Shown here piece by piece: positions 54,031 to 64,000 of a DNA stretch of 64,000 nucleotides. Source of the DNA: Spirosoma fluviale (GTDB lineage: Bacteria; Bacteroidota; Bacteroidia; Cytophagales; Spirosomataceae); NCBI GenBank assembly GCA_945906795.1, contig CAMDRO010000001.1:82591-146590 (forward strand). Reading direction: 5' to 3'. Below the pieces are notes generated by a model, which was not told the DNA's origin, made no database searches, and saw nothing but the letters and a program-made list of their open reading frames with translations. The position numbers and the translations under genes were made by a program. Numbering within the stretch: position 1 is the stretch's first letter; each line of letters opens with the position of its first letter.

Positions 54031-56295
54031 ATGGCCTTTGACATTGAAATGATTAAAGCTGTTTACAGCAAAATGCCAGCTCGAATAGCAGCAGCACGTG
54101 CTCTAACAGGAAAAGCACTGACATTAACTGAAAAAATTCTTTACAGTCATTTATGGGAAGGTACTCCTACAAATACGTTTACAAGAGGAAATTCTTATGT
54201 AGATTTTGCACCTGATCGAGTAGCCATGCAAGATGCAACAGCTCAAATGGCCTTATTACAATTTATGCAAGCAGGAAGACCGCAAGTTGCGGTACCTTCG
54301 ACGGTTCACTGTGACCACTTGATTGAAGCAAAAGTAGCGTCAACGACCGATTTAAAAGTAGCGGTTGATAAAAATAAAGAAGTTTATGATTTTCTTTCAT
54401 CTGTATCAGATAAATATGGTATTGGATTTTGGAAGCCGGGAGCAGGTATTATTCACCAAGTAGTTTTAGAAAATTATGCTTTCCCTGGAGGAATGATGAT
54501 CGGTACAGATTCTCATACCGTCAATGCAGGTGGTTTAGGAATGATTGCCATAGGCGTGGGTGGTGCAGATGCCTGTGATGTGATGGCTGGTTTGGCATGG
54601 GAACTTAAGTTTCCAAAGCTTATTGGCGTAAAATTAACAGGTAAATTAAATGGCTGGACTTCTGCTAAAGACGTTATTTTAAAAGTAGCGGGCATATTAA
54701 CCGTTAAAGGTGGAACTGGCTGTGTGGTTGAGTATTTTGGAGATGGGGCCACTTCCATGTCATGCACGGGAAAGGGAACTATTTGTAACATGGGTGCGGA
54801 AATTGGGGCCACAACTTCTACATTTGGATATGATGATTCCATGGCTCGTTATTTAGAATCGACAGACCGAGCAGATGTGGCATCCTTGGCGAACCAAGTT
54901 AGAGAACATTTAACAGGTGATCCTGAAGTATATGCCAATCCTGAAAAATATTTTGACCAAGTAATTGAAATCGATTTAGATACGTTAGAACCTTATTTAA
55001 ATGGTCCATTTACACCAGATTTAGCTACGCCAATTTCGAAAATGAAAGAAATGGCTGAAAAAAATGGTTGGCCCACCAAGGTTGAAGTAGGTTTAATTGG
55101 ATCTTGTACCAATTCATCTTATGAAGATATCGCCAGAGCAGCTTCTTTAGCGAAACAAGTATCAGCAAAAGGTTTAAAAACGAAAGCACAATTTACCATC
55201 ACACCAGGTTCCGAGTTAGTACGTCACACGATAGAAAGAGATGGTTTTATTGACACATTTAATTCAATCGGCGCTACGGTATTTTCGAATGCTTGTGGAC
55301 CCTGCATTGGACAATGGGCTAGACCGGGTGCAGAAAAAGCAGAAAGAAACACAATCGTTCACTCATTTAACCGAAACTTTGCTAAGCGTGCAGATGGCAA
55401 TCCAAATACCTTTGCATTTGTTGCGTCTCCGGAAATTGTAACGGCATTAGCTATTGCCGGTGATTTAACTTTCAATCCTTTGACCGATTATTTAGTTAAC
55501 GAAAATGGAGAAAAAGTGTATTTAGAGGCACCAACAGGGGATGAATTACCGAAACAAGGATTTAGCGTAGAAGATGCGGGTTATCAAGCACCGGCTGAAG
55601 ATGGATCTCAAGTTCAGGTTAAAGTATCGCCTACTTCAGATCGGTTGCAGTTATTAGATCCATTCTCAGCTTGGGAAGGATCCGATTTAACTGATTTGAA
55701 ATTATTAATCAAAGCGAAAGGCAAATGTACCACAGATCATATTTCTATGGCAGGTCCTTGGTTAAAATATAGGGGCCACTTAGATAATATTTCAAATAAT
55801 ATGTTAATCGGTGCCGTAAATTTCTTCAATGAAAAAACAGACAACGTTAAAAGTCAATTATCAGGAACTTACGATACAGTACCTAATACTCAAAGAGCTT
55901 ATAAAGCTGCTGGAGTAGGTACCATTGTAGTCGGTGATACCAATTACGGAGAAGGATCTTCCCGTGAGCATGCGGCCATGGAGCCTAGGCATCTTGGCGT
56001 ACGAGCTGTATTGGTAAAGTCATTTGCTCGTATTCATGAAACAAATTTGAAGAAACAAGGAATGTTAGCTTTAACTTTTTCAAACGATTCAGATTATGAT
56101 AAAATTCAAGAAAATGATACTATCTCAATTAAAGGATTAACTTCTTTTGCATCAGATAAACCTTTGACTATTGAATTATCACATGCGGATGGTTCAAAAG
56201 ATGAATTTTTAGTGAATCATACCTATAATGATCAACAAATAGAGTGGTTCAAAGCGGGTGGAGCATTAAACATTATTAGAGCATCTGTAAAATAA
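54031..56295 (+). CDS. acnA: Aconitate hydratase (mitochondrial-type)
   Basis: This 754-residue [4Fe-4S] enzyme isomerises citrate and isocitrate in the TCA cycle. Cluster cysteines are in [12 protein letters not shown] near 358 and [12 protein letters not shown] near 420. Other marks are [12 protein letters not shown] near 90, [14 protein letters not shown] near 155, [14 protein letters not shown] near 570 and [17 protein letters not shown] near 640. Length and motif order follow the mitochondrial-type aconitases common in Bacteroidota rather than E. coli AcnB. The gene symbol is the usual annotation for this type. The prs promoter begins right after its stop. Confidence 0.95.
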   Translation: MAFDIEMIKAVYSKMPARIAAARALTGKALTLTEKILYSHLWEGTPTNTFTRGNSYVDFAPDRVAMQDATAQMALLQFMQAGRPQVAVPSTVHCDHLIEAKVASTTDLKVAVDKNKEVYDFLSSVSDKYGIGFWKPGAGIIHQVVLENYAFPGGMMIGTDSHTVNAGGLGMIAIGVGGADACDVMAGLAWELKFPKLIGVKLTGKLNGWTSAKDVILKVAGILTVKGGTGCVVEYFGDGATSMSCTGKGTICNMGAEIGATTSTFGYDDSMARYLESTDRADVASLANQVREHLTGDPEVYANPEKYFDQVIEIDLDTLEPYLNGPFTPDLATPISKMKEMAEKNGWPTKVEVGLIGSCTNSSYEDIARAASLAKQVSAKGLKTKAQFTITPGSELVRHTIERDGFIDTFNSIGATVFSNACGPCIGQWARPGAEKAERNTIVHSFNRNFAKRADGNPNTFAFVASPEIVTALAIAGDLTFNPLTDYLVNENGEKVYLEAPTGDELPKQGFSVEDAGYQAPAEDGSQVQVKVSPTSDRLQLLDPFSAWEGSDLTDLKLLIKAKGKCTTDHISMAGPWLKYRGHLDNISNNMLIGAVNFFNEKTDNVKSQLSGTYDTVPNTQRAYKAAGVGTIVVGDTNYGEGSSREHAAMEPRHLGVRAVLVKSFARIHETNLKKQGMLALTFSNDSDYDKIQENDTISIKGLTSFASDKPLTIELSHADGSKDEFLVNHTYNDQQIEWFKAGGALNIIRASVK

Positions 56296-56297
56296 AC

Positions 56298-56328
56298 TTG
56301 TTTTTCGCGGTATAATAATCTAATTTTG
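56298..56328 (+). promoter_or_regulatory. Promoter of prs (Bacteroidota type)
   Basis: TTG, a 20-base spacer and TAATTTTG match the full TTG-N19-21-TAnnTTTG consensus. It begins 3 bases after the aconitase stop and predicts a leader of about 28 bases for prs. Confidence 0.7.
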
Positions 56329-56362
56329 CACCTCTATTTAATATAAATTTATCGAACACATT

Positions 56363-57304
56363 ATGGCGGCCATCAATGCGGTTAAAATTTTTTCAGGATC
56401 TGCTTCAAATTATTTAGCGAAGGATATTGCTAAGTTTTACGGAAAAGATTTGGGTGCTGCGACCATTTTGAAATTTTCTGATGGGGAAATGTCTCCAAGT
56501 TTTGATGAATCAGTAAGGGGATGTGATGTATTTATTATTCAATCCACTTTTCCTAGTTCGGACAATTTGATGGAATTATTACTCATGATAGATGCGGCAA
56601 GAAGGGCATCGGCTCATTACGTAACTGCTGTAATGCCATACTTTGGCTATTCTAGGCAAGATCGTAAAGATAGACCACGTGTTGGAATAGGGGCAAAACT
56701 AATTGGCAACTTATTAACGGCTGCTGGAGCAGATCGATTAATGACGATCGATTTACATGCAGGTCAAATACAAGGGTTCATGGATTTTCCAGTGGATCAT
56801 CTAGAAGGGAATGCCATATTTGTTCCTTATTTAAAAACATTAAATATAGACAATTTAGTATTTGCTTCTCCTGACGTTGGGGGTGTGGTAAGGACTAGAA
56901 ACATGGCTAAATTTTTTAATGCAGACATGGTTATCTGCGATAAACATAGAAAACGTGCCAATGAAATCGCTTCGATGCAATTAATTGGAGATGTTAAAGG
57001 GGCGGATGTTATTTTAGTTGATGATTTAATTGACACCGGAGGTACATTATGTAAAGCGGCACAATTAATTATGGACAAAGGAGCCAAATCTGTTCGAGCG
57101 GTGGTTACTCATCCCGTTTTATCTGGAAAAGCCTACGAAAACATTTCAAATTCTGTATTAACTGAATTATTAGTCACAGATACTATTCCGCAAAAACAGG
57201 CTTGCGAAAAAATTAAAGTACTTTCAGTCGCAGAATTATTTGCAAAGGCGATTGGAAGAATCAGAGATCACGAATCAATCAGTTCATTATTTATTAAATA
57301 TTAA
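56363..57304 (+). CDS. prs: Ribose-phosphate pyrophosphokinase
   Basis: This 313-residue enzyme makes PRPP from ribose 5-phosphate and ATP for nucleotide, His and Trp synthesis. Motifs are KFSDGEMSPSFDESVRG (ATP site), PYFGYSRQDRKDRPRVG (flexible loop), MTIDLHAGQIQGF (catalytic His region) and the PRPP motif VILVDDLIDTGGTL near 213. Length is typical. It has its own promoter and is followed after 60 bases by rplY; both are probably on one transcript ending at the 57955 terminator. Confidence 0.97.
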   Translation: MAAINAVKIFSGSASNYLAKDIAKFYGKDLGAATILKFSDGEMSPSFDESVRGCDVFIIQSTFPSSDNLMELLLMIDAARRASAHYVTAVMPYFGYSRQDRKDRPRVGIGAKLIGNLLTAAGADRLMTIDLHAGQIQGFMDFPVDHLEGNAIFVPYLKTLNIDNLVFASPDVGGVVRTRNMAKFFNADMVICDKHRKRANEIASMQLIGDVKGADVILVDDLIDTGGTLCKAAQLIMDKGAKSVRAVVTHPVLSGKAYENISNSVLTELLVTDTIPQKQACEKIKVLSVAELFAKAIGRIRDHESISSLFIKY

Positions 57305-57364
57305 TTTCAACCGTTTTTAGGGGATAGCCAAAGCGAAAGACTAAAAACATTAACAAAAAACAAA

Positions 57365-57931
57365 ATGAAAAAATTAGAGATTGTAGGGTTTAAAAGAGCG
57401 AATCTCGGTAGTAAAGGCGCAAAAGATCTACGTGCTGAAGCTTTAGCTCCTTGTGTATTGTATGGTGGAAAAGAGCAGGTGCACTTTGCGGTACCTATGA
57501 TATTATTTCGTGAATTATTATATTCTGTGGATGTGTATGAAGTAGAATTAAATGTAGAAGGTGATAAGTATAGAGCCGTATTGCAAGATGCTCAATTTCA
57601 TCCAGTAAATGAGATGATACTTCACGTTGATTTCCTTGAAATTATTGAAGGAAATCCAATTAAAATTGCTGTGCCAATCAAAGTCATTGGAAATTCTCCA
57701 GGAGTAATTAAAGGAGGTAAAATGATTCAAAAATTACGTAAGGTGACTTTAAAGGGTTTATCTGAAAATATTCCTGATTTCGTAACTGTAGATATTTCTG
57801 GACTTGACTTAGGTCAAACTGTAAAAGTTAACAAATTAGTTGTTGAAGGATGTGAAATTTTGAATCCAATGTCAAATCCAGTTGCAACCATTGAAATCCC
57901 TAGAGCATTAAGAGGCAAATTAACCGCTTAA
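57365..57931 (+). CDS. rplY: 50S ribosomal protein L25/general stress protein Ctc
   Basis: This 188-residue protein is the long CTC form of L25. The N-terminal 5S rRNA-binding domain covers about 1-90 (LRAEALAPCVLYGGKEQVHFAVP, YRAVLQDAQFHPVNEMILHVDFLEI). The C-terminal beta-domain covers about 95-188 (KIAVPIKVIGNSPGVIKGGKMIQKLRKV, PDFVTVDISGLDLGQTVKV). It binds 5S rRNA in the central protuberance. It follows prs, a frequent neighbour in many bacteria, and is closed by a terminator. Confidence 0.96.
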   Translation: MKKLEIVGFKRANLGSKGAKDLRAEALAPCVLYGGKEQVHFAVPMILFRELLYSVDVYEVELNVEGDKYRAVLQDAQFHPVNEMILHVDFLEIIEGNPIKIAVPIKVIGNSPGVIKGGKMIQKLRKVTLKGLSENIPDFVTVDISGLDLGQTVKVNKLVVEGCEILNPMSNPVATIEIPRALRGKLTA

Positions 57932-57954
57932 AATAGCTCTATTTGAATTTTTAT

Positions 57955-57982
57955 AAGCCTTCCAAATGGAAGGCTTTTTTTA
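57955..57982 (+). terminator. Rho-independent terminator after rplY
   Basis: AAGCCTTCC and GGAAGGCTT form a perfect 9-base stem with a 4-base AAAT loop, followed by a run of T, 23 bases after the rplY stop. Confidence 0.92.
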
Positions 57983-58060
57983 TGACAAGCAGGTAAAATA
58001 TGATGTCAGCATAAACTATTTTCTAAAAGTTTTTTTTACAATAATCATTAGGATAAAAAC

Positions 58061-58093
58061 AAAAAAAAGAGGCACATAAAAGTGCCTCTAAAA
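58061..58093 (-). terminator. Rho-independent terminator after hppA
   Basis: On the minus strand AGAGGCAC and GTGCCTCT pair around a 6-base loop and are followed by eight T residues, about 20 bases after the hppA stop. Confidence 0.92.
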
Positions 58094-58111
58094 ACGAATA
58101 AATAACTAAAC

Positions 58112-60289
58112 TTATTTCTTTGCAATCACTTTAACAATAGGTGCTTTTTCCAACTTAGAAACATGATTAGAATCGCCAACATGTATATAAGGCGCAATCA
58201 CCAAAGAAACAATTGACATCAATTTAATTAAAATGTTCATAGATGGACCGGAGGTATCTTTAAACGGATCACCTACCGTATCACCAGTAACTGCTGCCTT
58301 ATGTGGTTCAGAACCTTTTTTATAGGTTACTCCGTCAATTAAAACACCCTTCTCGAAAGATTTTTTCGCATTATCCCAAGCACCACCGGCATTTGATTGA
58401 AATATACCCATCAAAACACCAGACACAGTTACTCCAGCTAATAAACCTCCTAATACTTCAGGTCCCATCGTAAAACCAACCAACACAGGAACCGTTAATG
58501 CTATGGCTCCAGGCAAAATCATTTGGCGAATAGAAGCTTCTGTTGAAATAGCTACGCATTTCTCATATTCAGGTTTAGCTTTATATTCCATAATTCCTGG
58601 AATTTCTCTGAATTGACGTCTTACCTCATTCACCATTTCCATCGCTGCTTTACCAACAGCTGAGATACATAAGGCAGAGAAGATAAAAGGAATCATTCCT
58701 CCAACAAATAAACCAGCTAAAACATCTGCTTTATAAATATCAATTTGAGTAATTCCTGAGATTCCAACAAATGCAGCAAACAATGCTAATGAAGTTAATG
58801 CTGCAGAAGCGATCGCAAAACCTTTTCCCGTAGCAGCTGTCGTATTACCGACCGCGTCTAAATTATCCGTACGCTCACGAACCTCAGCTGGTAATTGAGC
58901 CATCTCAGCAATACCACCTGCATTATCTGCAATAGGACCAAAGGCATCAATCGCCAATTGCATCGCCGTGGTAGCCATCATTCCTGCTGCGGCTATAGAA
59001 ACTCCATAAATACCGGCAAAATGATATGATCCAATAATACCAGCGGCTAAAACTAAAATAGGCAACACTGTTGACTCCATTCCCACAGCTAATCCGCCAA
59101 TGATGTTAGTCGCATGTCCTGTACCCGACTTTTGAACAATTGAATCGACCGGACGCTTACCCATAGCTGTGTAATACTCCGTAATGATTGACATTAATGT
59201 TCCAACGATCAATCCTACAATGATGGCATAAAATACATCCATCGAAGAAAATTCTCTACCTCTTAAAATCAATGTTTCTGGTAATATATTGGTCACCAAA
59301 AAATAAGAAGTTACAAAAGTGATTGCGATAGAAATGTAGTTACCTAAATTCAACGCATTTTGAACTGAAGATGTTTCACTTGATATACGAACAAAAAATG
59401 TACTTACAAGGGAAGCCAATAAACCAACACCCGCAATGAGCATTGGTAATAAAACAGGGGAGAAGCCGCCAAAATTATCATTAACTGATATTTCTTGACC
59501 TAATACCATCGTAGCTAAAATAGTCGCTACATAAGAGCCAAACAAATCAGCTCCCATACCAGCCACATCACCCACATTATCACCCACGTTATCCGCAATA
59601 GTGGCAGGATTACGCACATCATCTTCTGGAATACCCGCTTCTACTTTACCAACTAAATCCGCTCCCACATCAGCAGCTTTGGTATAAATACCTCCACCTA
59701 CACGAGCAAACAAGGCAATCGATTCAGCTCCTAATGAAAAACCAGCTAATACTTCGATAGCAGTTCTCATTTCCATCGAAGTTAAGGCTTTGCCTTCAGC
59801 AAAAATTTGATAGAACGCGATAAATAAACCTCCTAAACCTAAAATAGCCAATCCAGCCACTCCCATACCCATCACTGAACCTCCAGTAAAAGACACATTT
59901 AAAGCTTTAGCCAAAGAAGTTCGAGCTGCTTCAGCAGTACGAACGTTTGCTTTCGTAGCCACAATCATTCCTATATAACCAGCGGTAGCAGAAAATATAG
60001 CTCCTATTAAAAAAGCAACTGCAATTAAAGGAGATGAATGAATTGGATTATCTGGCGTTCCTTCTTGGGATCCCAACCATGCCAATAAAATAGCAGTAGG
60101 TATAGCGAAATAAGTTAAAATTTTCCATTCAGCTTTTAAAAAGGCTATAGCTCCATCAGCAATATAACCTGCTAATTCCTGCATTTTTTCATTTCCAGCA
60201 TCTTGCTTCGATACCCAACTAAATTTCCACGCTGTGTACAGCAAACCCACTAAACCAAAAGCAGGAACTAAATAAACAATTGAATTCAT
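58112..60289 (-). CDS. hppA: Membrane-bound ion-pumping pyrophosphatase, K+-dependent type
   Basis: This 725-residue protein has about 16 hydrophobic segments and the M-PPase signatures [32 protein letters not shown] and [21 protein letters not shown] (pyrophosphate and Mg binding), with [11 protein letters not shown] further on. It couples pyrophosphate hydrolysis to pumping of H+ or Na+ across the membrane. The motif [18 protein letters not shown] has Ala where K+-independent enzymes have Lys, so it is predicted K+-dependent. Which ion is pumped is not decided by what I checked. It has a well-matched promoter and its own terminator. Confidence 0.96.
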   Translation of the reverse strand: MNSIVYLVPAFGLVGLLYTAWKFSWVSKQDAGNEKMQELAGYIADGAIAFLKAEWKILTYFAIPTAILLAWLGSQEGTPDNPIHSSPLIAVAFLIGAIFSATAGYIGMIVATKANVRTAEAARTSLAKALNVSFTGGSVMGMGVAGLAILGLGGLFIAFYQIFAEGKALTSMEMRTAIEVLAGFSLGAESIALFARVGGGIYTKAADVGADLVGKVEAGIPEDDVRNPATIADNVGDNVGDVAGMGADLFGSYVATILATMVLGQEISVNDNFGGFSPVLLPMLIAGVGLLASLVSTFFVRISSETSSVQNALNLGNYISIAITFVTSYFLVTNILPETLILRGREFSSMDVFYAIIVGLIVGTLMSIITEYYTAMGKRPVDSIVQKSGTGHATNIIGGLAVGMESTVLPILVLAAGIIGSYHFAGIYGVSIAAAGMMATTAMQLAIDAFGPIADNAGGIAEMAQLPAEVRERTDNLDAVGNTTAATGKGFAIASAALTSLALFAAFVGISGITQIDIYKADVLAGLFVGGMIPFIFSALCISAVGKAAMEMVNEVRRQFREIPGIMEYKAKPEYEKCVAISTEASIRQMILPGAIALTVPVLVGFTMGPEVLGGLLAGVTVSGVLMGIFQSNAGGAWDNAKKSFEKGVLIDGVTYKKGSEPHKAAVTGDTVGDPFKDTSGPSMNILIKLMSIVSLVIAPYIHVGDSNHVSKLEKAPIVKVIAKK

Positions 60290-60325
60290 AAATCTGTATT
60301 TATATTATTCTAAATAAATTTGTCA

Positions 60326-60356
60326 CAAAAATAAGGAATAGCCCCTGAAAAAACAA
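60326..60356 (-). promoter_or_regulatory. Promoter of hppA (Bacteroidota type)
   Basis: On the minus strand, TTG, a 20-base spacer and TATTTTTG match both boxes of the consensus. It lies between the preceding gene's stop at 60357 and the hppA ATG, with a leader of about 30 bases. Confidence 0.68.
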
Positions 60357-62966
60357 TTAAAAGGGTAATCTGAAAACTAATTTCAGCCTTTCTGGAACCC
60401 AATTACCCATCGGATAAACAAGATCCATTGAGATAATTTTAGCTATACCGCTTATCCCGTATGAAATTTCGTGATAATCTTGTTTATAAATAGGAGCATA
60501 AATTTTTAAATAATTATATCCCACATGTTCCCTTATTCCATATAGATTTAACAAATTAATTTGCGAAAAGAATAATTTACGGGGTTCCCAATGAATATGA
60601 GCTCTTATATGTGAACTACTTGTACTAAATAAATAATTGGGTAAAGCATAAAACATTCTGCGGTCATTGCTTACCACATCCATTTCATTTCCTTTAAAAT
60701 GCTGATAATCTAAAAAAGAGGTCGGTTTCTCTAAAAATTCAGAATAATTTATAAAATAACTTAACCGACCTAAACGATTAAGTGAAATAGTTTGATTGGC
60801 ACTAATACTAATTTTAGAAAAAGGTTGATTGATGAAGCCATTTTCTAGTTGCAAGTTGAAAGTAGGCCCCTCGTTATTTGATAATCTACGGACTTGATTA
60901 AATCTTCGCCAACTAGATAAAGGCTGCCAACGCATATTAAACCTAGCATGAAACTGGTTATTGTCTTGAAATGAAGTGTTCCCGAATTCATTATTCATTG
61001 GTGTGTTCGACGCAAAAAAGGTAGAATTGCTAAACAAACCTTGATCAACATGATTAGATAAACCTTTACGATATCTAAATTCAAAAAATCCACTGAAACG
61101 AATTTTAGATGACACTTGGTATTCATATCCCACATTCAAAAAATTCTTTTGATATAATTTTAAGTAATTTTCATTCAATAACAAAGCGTAAAACTTATTA
61201 TATACATCCGAAACTGGACTAGTCGCATTTATTTGATACACATTACTCCCAGCACCCAAGATTAAACGCCGCCTATTTTCATCAAAATTTCTTGTGTAAC
61301 CAAGATCTCCATTAAAAGCCTTTCTGGCTAATGCATATCGAAAATTCGCATTAATAGAATAAAAATTAGATAAACTAAATGTATGCCGGAACTCAATATT
61401 TCTTTGAATAACATATCCATCTACAGGGTTAAAGCCCCCAGACAAGGAACTTAACCTTAAACTTGGACCCAAATTCCTCTTTTCATACAAATAGGTTCGA
61501 GCACGAATCAAATCAGTCCAACGAAATACGGGCAAGTTTCTTAATGAATCCTTTGTCAATTTATTCCGATCTAGTAACTGAAGGCTATCGGCTTGTTTAT
61601 ACCCGATTACCTCCGCTTCAGTGAGAGGAACCTGACGTTCAGACACCCAAAATGATTCTTCATGTTTAGAAGCCATTGAATCAACCTCAAAAACATAGTC
61701 CGAAGTAAATATTTCCTTTTCTTCCGATTTTTCAAGAAATTCTATTTTTTCAGTTTTGTCAACCTGCCGTAAAATCTTCTTTAATTTATTTCTAGTTACT
61801 TCTGATGATAATGCGGATTTCGGATCTTTAACTTTTTCTCGATCTATTTCCTTGGCTAAAGATTTATTTAACCGCTCTTCGATGATATTGGGTTTAACAA
61901 CAAGAACAGGGTTTACCTTGATTTTATATTCTTTTATTTGCGTAATATATCGAAACGTGGCACCAAAGCCCATCGCATCAAAATTAATATTCACATCATA
62001 ATTTATGGGCATCCAAACACCTTGGAACAAAGAATTTTGTTGTTGCATTCTAAACTGACCTGATGAATTTTTAAAATTCAAACTGAACGAATATATACTC
62101 CAAGTATCTTCAACAACTGAAATAACTCCTTCAAACAAATCTTGATAAGTCGACTTAGGAGTGATTTGAATTTTACTGATGGTTTGACCATTGACAATAA
62201 AACTACCTATATAGGCAAATTTATAAAATTGAAACGCATTGGGCGAAACTGGCGAAATCAAATATCCCCAAATTTTAGGCGAATAGAAATTTGTTTGAGT
62301 CACGCGTAAATTTGGAGCATCTGCATTTCTCAATACCGCCGGTAAATTGTTGCGATTTGACAATACTTTTTCCGTTATTTTATTAGGCTTTTGATAATTA
62401 ACTTGGTTTATCCCTTCCAATAAATAGGTAGAACCCACTTTTATCCCTGCTTCCTTTTCCATTTTCTTGCCAACTAAAGCATTCATCATTTTCGAAATAG
62501 AAGTGATTTTACCAACTCCTTTCACATAGGCCTTAGCGCTGTATTGATCCACTTCCTTCGTATGAAATGGAGCCATGGAAATCATTCTTCGCATGATCCC
62601 AATCGCTGGATCCTCTTTTAAACCTCCTACGTTAACTTCCGCTAATGAAACTGCTTGTTCCTCTAGAACAACATTTATCTCTATTTTATCCGTACTTTTT
62701 TCAATAGTAACTTTTTTTGAATATGGACTATGCCCCAAAAACCGAAACACTAATTCATGATTTCCTATGGGAACTTGTACAGCATATTGACCATCTTCAT
62801 TGGCCAAAGTACCTTTGTTTATATCGGAAACCCAAACGGTAGCAAATGGAAGCGGATCACCCTTTTTATCTTTGATGGAACCACTGACCGTTTGGCTAAA
62901 AGTGTTAATAGATAAAAAGCAAAAAAGAATAATTAAATATTTAAACATAGACAAAAATAGATACAT
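60357..62966 (-). CDS. CarboxypepD_reg-like plus DUF5686 outer-membrane protein
   Basis: This 869-residue exported protein carries a signal peptide (MFKYLIILFCFLSINTFSQ). ATG 62948 may be the true start instead of 62966. Residues about 27-110 form a carboxypeptidase regulatory-like beta-sandwich (VSGSIKDKKGDPLPFATVWV, GTLANEDGQYAVQVP). Then comes the DUF5686 region (IMRRMISMAPFHTKEVDQYSAKAYVKGVGKI, PKIWGYLISPVSPNAFQFYKF), a charged linker near 390-430, and a C-terminal half of aromatic strands consistent with an outer-membrane barrel. The fold set recalls TonB-linked proteins, but no TonB box or plug was identified. Function unknown. Confidence 0.87.
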   Translation of the reverse strand: MYLFLSMFKYLIILFCFLSINTFSQTVSGSIKDKKGDPLPFATVWVSDINKGTLANEDGQYAVQVPIGNHELVFRFLGHSPYSKKVTIEKSTDKIEINVVLEEQAVSLAEVNVGGLKEDPAIGIMRRMISMAPFHTKEVDQYSAKAYVKGVGKITSISKMMNALVGKKMEKEAGIKVGSTYLLEGINQVNYQKPNKITEKVLSNRNNLPAVLRNADAPNLRVTQTNFYSPKIWGYLISPVSPNAFQFYKFAYIGSFIVNGQTISKIQITPKSTYQDLFEGVISVVEDTWSIYSFSLNFKNSSGQFRMQQQNSLFQGVWMPINYDVNINFDAMGFGATFRYITQIKEYKIKVNPVLVVKPNIIEERLNKSLAKEIDREKVKDPKSALSSEVTRNKLKKILRQVDKTEKIEFLEKSEEKEIFTSDYVFEVDSMASKHEESFWVSERQVPLTEAEVIGYKQADSLQLLDRNKLTKDSLRNLPVFRWTDLIRARTYLYEKRNLGPSLRLSSLSGGFNPVDGYVIQRNIEFRHTFSLSNFYSINANFRYALARKAFNGDLGYTRNFDENRRRLILGAGSNVYQINATSPVSDVYNKFYALLLNENYLKLYQKNFLNVGYEYQVSSKIRFSGFFEFRYRKGLSNHVDQGLFSNSTFFASNTPMNNEFGNTSFQDNNQFHARFNMRWQPLSSWRRFNQVRRLSNNEGPTFNLQLENGFINQPFSKISISANQTISLNRLGRLSYFINYSEFLEKPTSFLDYQHFKGNEMDVVSNDRRMFYALPNYLFSTSSSHIRAHIHWEPRKLFFSQINLLNLYGIREHVGYNYLKIYAPIYKQDYHEISYGISGIAKIISMDLVYPMGNWVPERLKLVFRLPF

Positions 62967-63056
62967 TTTTAATCAGTAAACTGATAAAGTGATAAGTGGT
63001 TGATATTTTGGATAATTGACATAGTAAAAATAACGAGAACATTGTAATTTTACCCT

Positions 63057-64000
63057 ATGAGGAGTTTTACAAACCGACAGCTTTTTCAAAAATTTCTAGC
63101 ACCAACTTCAGATAGTCCTTTGGCATTAGAAATTGTCAAAGCAAAAGGTATTTATTTATATGACAAAGAAGGTAAGTCCTATATAGATCTGATTTCGGGA
63201 ATTGCTGTGTCGAATGTAGGCCATCGAAATAAAAAGATCATATCAGCGATTAAAAAGCAGTTAGATCTTTACATGCATCTGATGGTGTATGGAGAATATA
63301 TACAATCGCCACAAGTATTACTCGCGCAGGCATTAGTAAATTCAACAAAAATACCCACCTTAAATCAAGTATACTTTACAAATTCAGGGACTGAAGCGGT
63401 GGAAGGAGCGATGAAATTAGCCAAAAGATATACCGGGAGAACTAATTTTATATCCTGCATAAACGCCTATCACGGAAGTACTCAAGGAGCATTATCTCTT
63501 GCAGGTGATGAAAATTTCAAAAATTCATTCAGACCTTTACTACCTAATATAACACATATAAATTATGGATGTGAGGGAGATTTAGTCCATATAAATAATA
63601 AGACTGCTGCCATCATCATCGAAATAATAGGAGGGGAGTCGGGTGTACGAAAAGCCTCAAAATCTTATTTCAAATCTTTGAGAAAGCGTTGCGACGAGAC
63701 AGGAACTTTATTAATTATAGATGAAATTCAAACGGGGTTTGGACGAACAGGAACATTTTGGGCCTATGAGGAAATGGAAATCGTACCTGATGTTCTACTA
63801 ACGGCCAAAGGAATGGGGGGAGGAATGCCTATTGGCGCCTTTATCGCCAATAAAAATTTAATGAAATCACTTAGTTTTGACCCAGTTTTAGGCCATATAA
63901 CAACATTTGGAGGCCATCCAGTAAATTGTGTCGCATCGCTAGCGACTTTAAACTATATTATTGACGAAAATTTAATGGAAAAAGTTCCTTCAAAAAGCCA
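63057..64000 (+). CDS. Class III aminotransferase, N-terminal part (3' end outside window)
   Basis: Not in the ORF track because it runs off the window. From ATG 63057 the frame stays open to the edge (314 codons). The sequence starts MRSFTNRQLFQKFLAPTSD and shows IDLISGIAVSNVGHRN, TNSGTEAVEGAMKLAKR, AYHGSTQGALSL, LLIIDEIQTGFGRTG, and the PLP lysine in LTAKGMGGGMPIGAF, ending near HITTFGGHPVNCVA. These are features of acetylornithine/4-aminobutyrate-type enzymes with PLP. The substrate cannot be set from the partial sequence, and there are no arginine genes in view. A -7-like TAATTTTA sits directly before the start. Confidence 0.92.
   Translation, partial: MRSFTNRQLFQKFLAPTSDSPLALEIVKAKGIYLYDKEGKSYIDLISGIAVSNVGHRNKKIISAIKKQLDLYMHLMVYGEYIQSPQVLLAQALVNSTKIPTLNQVYFTNSGTEAVEGAMKLAKRYTGRTNFISCINAYHGSTQGALSLAGDENFKNSFRPLLPNITHINYGCEGDLVHINNKTAAIIIEIIGGESGVRKASKSYFKSLRKRCDETGTLLIIDEIQTGFGRTGTFWAYEEMEIVPDVLLTAKGMGGGMPIGAFIANKNLMKSLSFDPVLGHITTFGGHPVNCVASLATLNYIIDENLMEKVPSKS

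Noticed and set aside
54513-54842. 109-residue minus-strand ORF inside aconitase
   Set aside because: Shadow of a conserved gene; composition reflects the antisense of aconitase motifs.

Overview
The window reads as a compact, AT-rich chromosome segment of a Bacteroidota bacterium, most likely of the Cytophagales type; the genus is not assigned. The evidence is as follows. Promoters match the Bacteroidota pattern TTG-N19-21-TAnnTTTG (best upstream of prs, hppA and topA). Ribosome binding sites are mostly not of Shine-Dalgarno type. The window holds DUF5686 and carboxypeptidase-regulatory-like outer-membrane proteins, an OmpA/PD40 protein, a K+-dependent type membrane pyrophosphatase and menaquinone genes. 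Genes are tightly packed with many 1-base TAATG/TGATG stop-start overlaps. I see no rRNA, tRNA, CRISPR, insertion sequence or prophage, and no gene-free stretch above 300 bases.

Layout. 1-1023: 3' end of katG (cut by the window edge), then a terminator. 5649-1079 (minus): rpe, OmpA/PD40 protein, acyltransferase-3 and GT2 glycosyltransferase, apparently one operon. 5729-9374 (plus): ligA, dapA, a Dabb-domain protein and a small lipoprotein. 10770-9340 (minus): secreted GH29 alpha-L-fucosidase, divergent from the 10908-20326 operon. That operon encodes fucose permease, mutarotase, UxaA-type dehydratase, SDR, SGNH hydrolase, FAH hydrolase, lactonase, second SDR, a D-threonine aldolase/D-serine dehydratase-like enzyme and an M19 dipeptidase. 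27084-20327 (minus): GH13 amylase, DUF1460, PatB-type C-S lyase, an unknown protein, an IlvD/Edd sugar-acid dehydratase and an SDR; this operon meets the fucose operon tail to tail with no spacer. 28192-27194: a desaturase resembling eukaryotic sphingolipid delta-4 desaturase. 28344-30230: dnaK. 33216-30281 (minus): NifS-type cysteine desulfurase, XdhC and DUF3050. 36592-33283 (minus): thrS-infC-rpmI-rplT. 43778-36634 (minus): menE, an unknown protein, aldehyde dehydrogenase, a large HExxH/propeller/barrel protein and a TPR lipoprotein. 43863-48081 (plus): DUF2452, menB, EVE-domain protein, a Gly/Tyr-rich secreted protein and a methyltransferase. 53862-48078 (minus): DUF5686 protein, topA, folD. 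54031-57931 (plus): aconitase, prs, rplY. 62966-58112 (minus): CarboxypepD/DUF5686 protein and hppA. 63057-64000: 5' part of a class III aminotransferase, cut by the edge.

The most coherent accessory system is L-fucose use without FucI/FucK/FucA. A secreted fucosidase releases fucose, FucP imports it and a DUF718 mutarotase interconverts anomers. An SDR, an amidohydrolase lactonase, a UxaA-family dehydratase, a second SDR and an FAH-family hydrolase would then convert it through fuconolactone, fuconate and keto-deoxy acids to pyruvate plus lactate. Its notable features are the UxaA-type dehydratase, an SDR whose catalytic lysine is replaced by asparagine, and an attached D-amino-acid/dipeptide gene pair. 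The DES-like desaturase and the XdhC-desulfurase pair are the other points most worth following.
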